NCBI GenBank assembly: GCA_964369525.1
Contig: CAYJEW010000068.1
Location: 1-6,916 of the forward strand
Direction: 5' to 3'
Length of the DNA: 6,916 bases
Source of the DNA: JAAYCI01 sp964369525
GTDB taxonomy: Bacteria > Bacillota > Clostridia > Oscillospirales > Ruminococcaceae
Under the pieces are notes generated by a model. The model worked only from the letters and a program-made list of their open reading frames with translations. It made no database searches and was not told where the DNA came from. This document shows, in pieces, positions 6,111 through 6,916 of this stretch. The position numbers and the translations under genes are program-made. Numbering within the stretch: position 1 is the stretch's first letter; the number at the start of each line of letters is the position of its first letter.

Positions 6111-6243
6111 CGATTAGTTTAAAATCGGAATTTTAAAATTGAACCGCGCCTGAGAGCGGTGGATAAAGCTCTGGCGCACGGCGGTGGCTGGCCTTGCCAA
6201 GCACAGAGTAGCGGCAAGTAGTGTGCGCAGGGGCGCTACCGCT
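6111..6243. other. Gene-free spacer with three nested inverted repeats (possible structured RNA or dispersed repeat)
   Basis: Three perfect or near-perfect complementary pairs nest inside one another: AGCGGT/ACCGCT (6155-6160 with 6238-6243), CTgGCGCAC/GTGCGCAG (6171-6179 with 6223-6230, one bulged G) and CTTGCC/GGCAAG (6193-6198 with 6213-6218). A local ACCGC/GCGGT hairpin (6143-6147/6156-6160) competes with the outer pair. On the minus strand the ridA reading frame stays open for 42 codons after the ridA TAA up to a TAA at 6116-6114, and another frame is also open, yet no ribosome binding site precedes it. It would be transcribed as the ridA 3' UTR before the terminator. Function unknown. 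Confidence 0.45.
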
Positions 6244-6614
6244 TAAAGGATGGCCAGCGCCTCTACCTCTACCAGCACGTTTTTGGGAAGGGTTTTTACC
6301 GCAACGCAGCTGCGGGCCGGTTTGTGGGAGAAATACTGCTCGTATACGGCGTTAAAGGCGGCAAAGTCGTTCATATCTGCCAAAAAGCAGGTGGTCTTTA
6401 CAACCTTGTCGCAGGAGGCGCCGCCTGCCTGCAAAACAGCTTCGAGATTTTTCATAACCAGCAGCGTTTGGGCGCTGATATCGGCGCCTTCAACCTCGCC
6501 TGTTGCGGGGTTTACCGGAATTTGGCCGCTGGTGAAAAGCATGTTGTTTGCAAGAATGGCTTGGGAGTAGGGGCCGATGGCGGCGGGGGCATTTTGTGTG
6601 TGGATTTTTTGCAT
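6243..6614 (-). CDS. ridA: RidA family 2-iminobutanoate/2-iminopropanoate deaminase
   Basis: A 123-residue YjgF/YER057c/UK114 protein, slightly shorter than the usual ~126-130. RidA hydrolyses reactive enamine/imine products of PLP-dependent dehydratases (such as 2-aminoacrylate from serine) to 2-oxoacids plus ammonia, and works as a cytoplasmic trimer. Visible signatures are APAAIGPYSQA (9-19, Tyr16), LFTSGQIPVNPATGE (26-40), and the C-terminal ARSCVAVKTLPKNVLVEVEA with the imine-binding Arg101, Cys103 and catalytic Glu116, all matching the RidA subgroup. The ATG at 6614-6612 has AAGGAG unusually far away (13 nt), but no in-frame ATG, GTG or TTG lies closer. It converges on the lipoprotein gene; a possible promoter lies 50-75 bp upstream. 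No obvious link with the neighbours. Confidence 0.95.
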   Translation of the reverse strand: MQKIHTQNAPAAIGPYSQAILANNMLFTSGQIPVNPATGEVEGADISAQTLLVMKNLEAVLQAGGASCDKVVKTTCFLADMNDFAAFNAVYEQYFSHKPARSCVAVKTLPKNVLVEVEALAIL

Positions 6615-6639
6615 AATGGGTGAGATGCTCCTTTTTATT

Positions 6640-6777
6640 TTAGATTTTGGCTAGCCAAGCCAATATAAATCCGAAGCCGTTTTCTAACAAATGTATGAGC
6701 CTTCTATCGGCGTCAAAGCCTTTTGTAAGGCAGTAAGCATTACTGCAAGGCTTTTCCTTGCTATAAAGCCCACCCAT
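6640..6777 (-). CDS. Possible 45-residue peptide upstream of ridA (or coding-like intergenic repeat)
   Basis: An open frame from ATG 6777-6775 to TAA 6642-6640, 25 bp before the ridA start. The product has a charged, Cys-containing first half (Cys11 and Cys16, KPCSNAYC) followed by GFDADRRLIHLL and a hydrophobic end GFGFILAWLAKI, which could associate with membranes. No recognisable domain. Against it: there is no Shine-Dalgarno before the ATG, a 31-codon plus-strand frame (6691-6786) is open across the same DNA, and the segment is full of inverted repeats, which fits a dispersed repeat better than a gene. If real, it would be cotranscribed with ridA. Confidence 0.3.
   Translation of the reverse strand: MGGLYSKEKPCSNAYCLTKGFDADRRLIHLLENGFGFILAWLAKI
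6647..6658. repeat. Perfect 12-bp palindrome TTGGCTAGCCAA upstream of ridA
   Basis: The palindrome lies directly downstream of the candidate ridA -10, over the expected transcription start, a typical place for a repressor operator. It could equally be part of the inverted-repeat-rich spacer. Which protein might bind is not visible. Confidence 0.45.
6662..6690 (-). promoter_or_regulatory. Candidate ridA promoter
   Basis: On the minus strand, -35 TTGTTA (6690-6685), 17-bp spacer, -10 TATATT (6667-6662). The start would fall near 6655, giving a ~40-nt leader. The -35 is only moderate (4 of 6), and a second -35-like TTGACG (6716-6711) has only a poor -10 at 15 bp. Confidence 0.45.
6715..6754. 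repeat. Two-tier inverted repeat AAAGCCTT...GCAGTAA-GCA-TTACTGC...AAGGCTTT
   Basis: The inner arms GCAGTAA (6730-6736) and TTACTGC (6740-6746) have a 3-nt loop; the outer arms AAAGCCTT (6715-6722) and AAGGCTTT (6747-6754) add 8 bp, with 7 unpaired bases on one side. It could be a terminator-like hairpin, but the T-runs lie inside the stem rather than after it, so a repeat or RNA structural element is more likely. Confidence 0.55.
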
Positions 6778-6787
6778 TTGCTATAAA
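6758..6787 (+). promoter_or_regulatory. Candidate rightward promoter built on a 10-bp direct repeat
   Basis: TTGCTATAAA occurs at 6758-6767 and again at 6778-6787, exactly 20 bp apart. The first copy supplies a -35 (TTGCTA), the second an extended -10 (TGC before TATAAA), with an 18-bp spacer. Downstream lie a hairpin GGCAAAC-TTGC-GTTTGTC (6841-6858) and a full AGGAGG (6860-6865), so a plus-strand gene may begin at or beyond the window edge. Confidence 0.4.
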
Positions 6788-6916
6788 ATCTATAGACCTA
6801 AAAACAGATAAATTGTGCTTATAACAAGGCAGACGACGACGGCAAACTTGCGTTTGTCTAGGAGGATAACGTAGTTAGATGTGCAATTTACCTATTTTTA
6901 GGCGGGCTTGGATTAT

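Noticed and set aside
6111..6140. AT-rich palindrome AATTTTAAAATT and CGATT/AATCG hairpin as a second terminator
   Set aside because: Stems are weak and lack a GC-rich core; the strong hairpin at 6080-6108 already serves both directions.
6879..6916. Start of a plus-strand gene at ATG 6879 (MCNLPIFRRAW...)
   Set aside because: AGGAGG at 6860-6865 is 13 nt away, which is too far, and only 12 codons are visible with no recognisable motif. It remains a possibility, noted with the candidate promoter.

Overview
The window looks like chromosome from a strictly or facultatively anaerobic Gram-positive bacterium, most likely a Clostridia member. The evidence is an oxygen-sensitive class III ribonucleotide reductase with its radical-SAM activase, strong GGAGG-type ribosome binding sites, a Gram-positive-style lipoprotein, and a D-aspartate ligase/racemase pair of the type known from Firmicutes cell-wall synthesis. 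No phage, transposase, tRNA, rRNA or CRISPR is visible.

Left block (minus strand, 2179 down to 1): one consensus promoter drives an ATP-grasp D-aspartate-ligase-like protein (2100-874), an aspartate/glutamate racemase (869-141; 4 bp after the previous stop) and the first 35 codons of a glutamine-dependent asparagine synthase (105-1; runs off the window). By analogy with lactococci and enterococci, these three would make D-Asp, attach it to the peptidoglycan precursor and amidate it to D-isoasparagine, giving a D-Asp/D-iAsn cross-bridge cassette.

Middle block (plus strand, 2356 to 6043): nrdG (radical-SAM activase), then nrdD with its own strong promoter. Two NrdR-box-like sites 31 bp apart lie at that promoter, one immediately upstream of the -35 and one filling the -35/-10 spacer. 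NrdD ends in a fused glutaredoxin/NrdH-like domain with a CPNC active site, suggesting a redoxin-dependent rather than formate-dependent enzyme. Next is a small lipoprotein: signal peptide, a spacer of four 9-residue Ser/Met/Glu repeats, and a C-terminal domain with a QVVAG-TNY segment strikingly like eukaryotic stefins/cystatins (cysteine-protease inhibitors). This is the most unusual gene here. A perfect hairpin flanked by A and T tracts ends the block and can act in both directions.

Right block (minus strand): ridA (imine deaminase) converges on that hairpin. The gaps on both sides of ridA (6111-6242 and about 6640-6790) are not ordinary spacers. They carry nested inverted repeats and stay open for translation in more than one frame or on both strands, which suggests dispersed structured repeats or, less likely, tiny genes. 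The last ~130 bp hold a possible rightward promoter with a 10-bp direct repeat and a strong Shine-Dalgarno, so another plus-strand gene may begin at the window edge.
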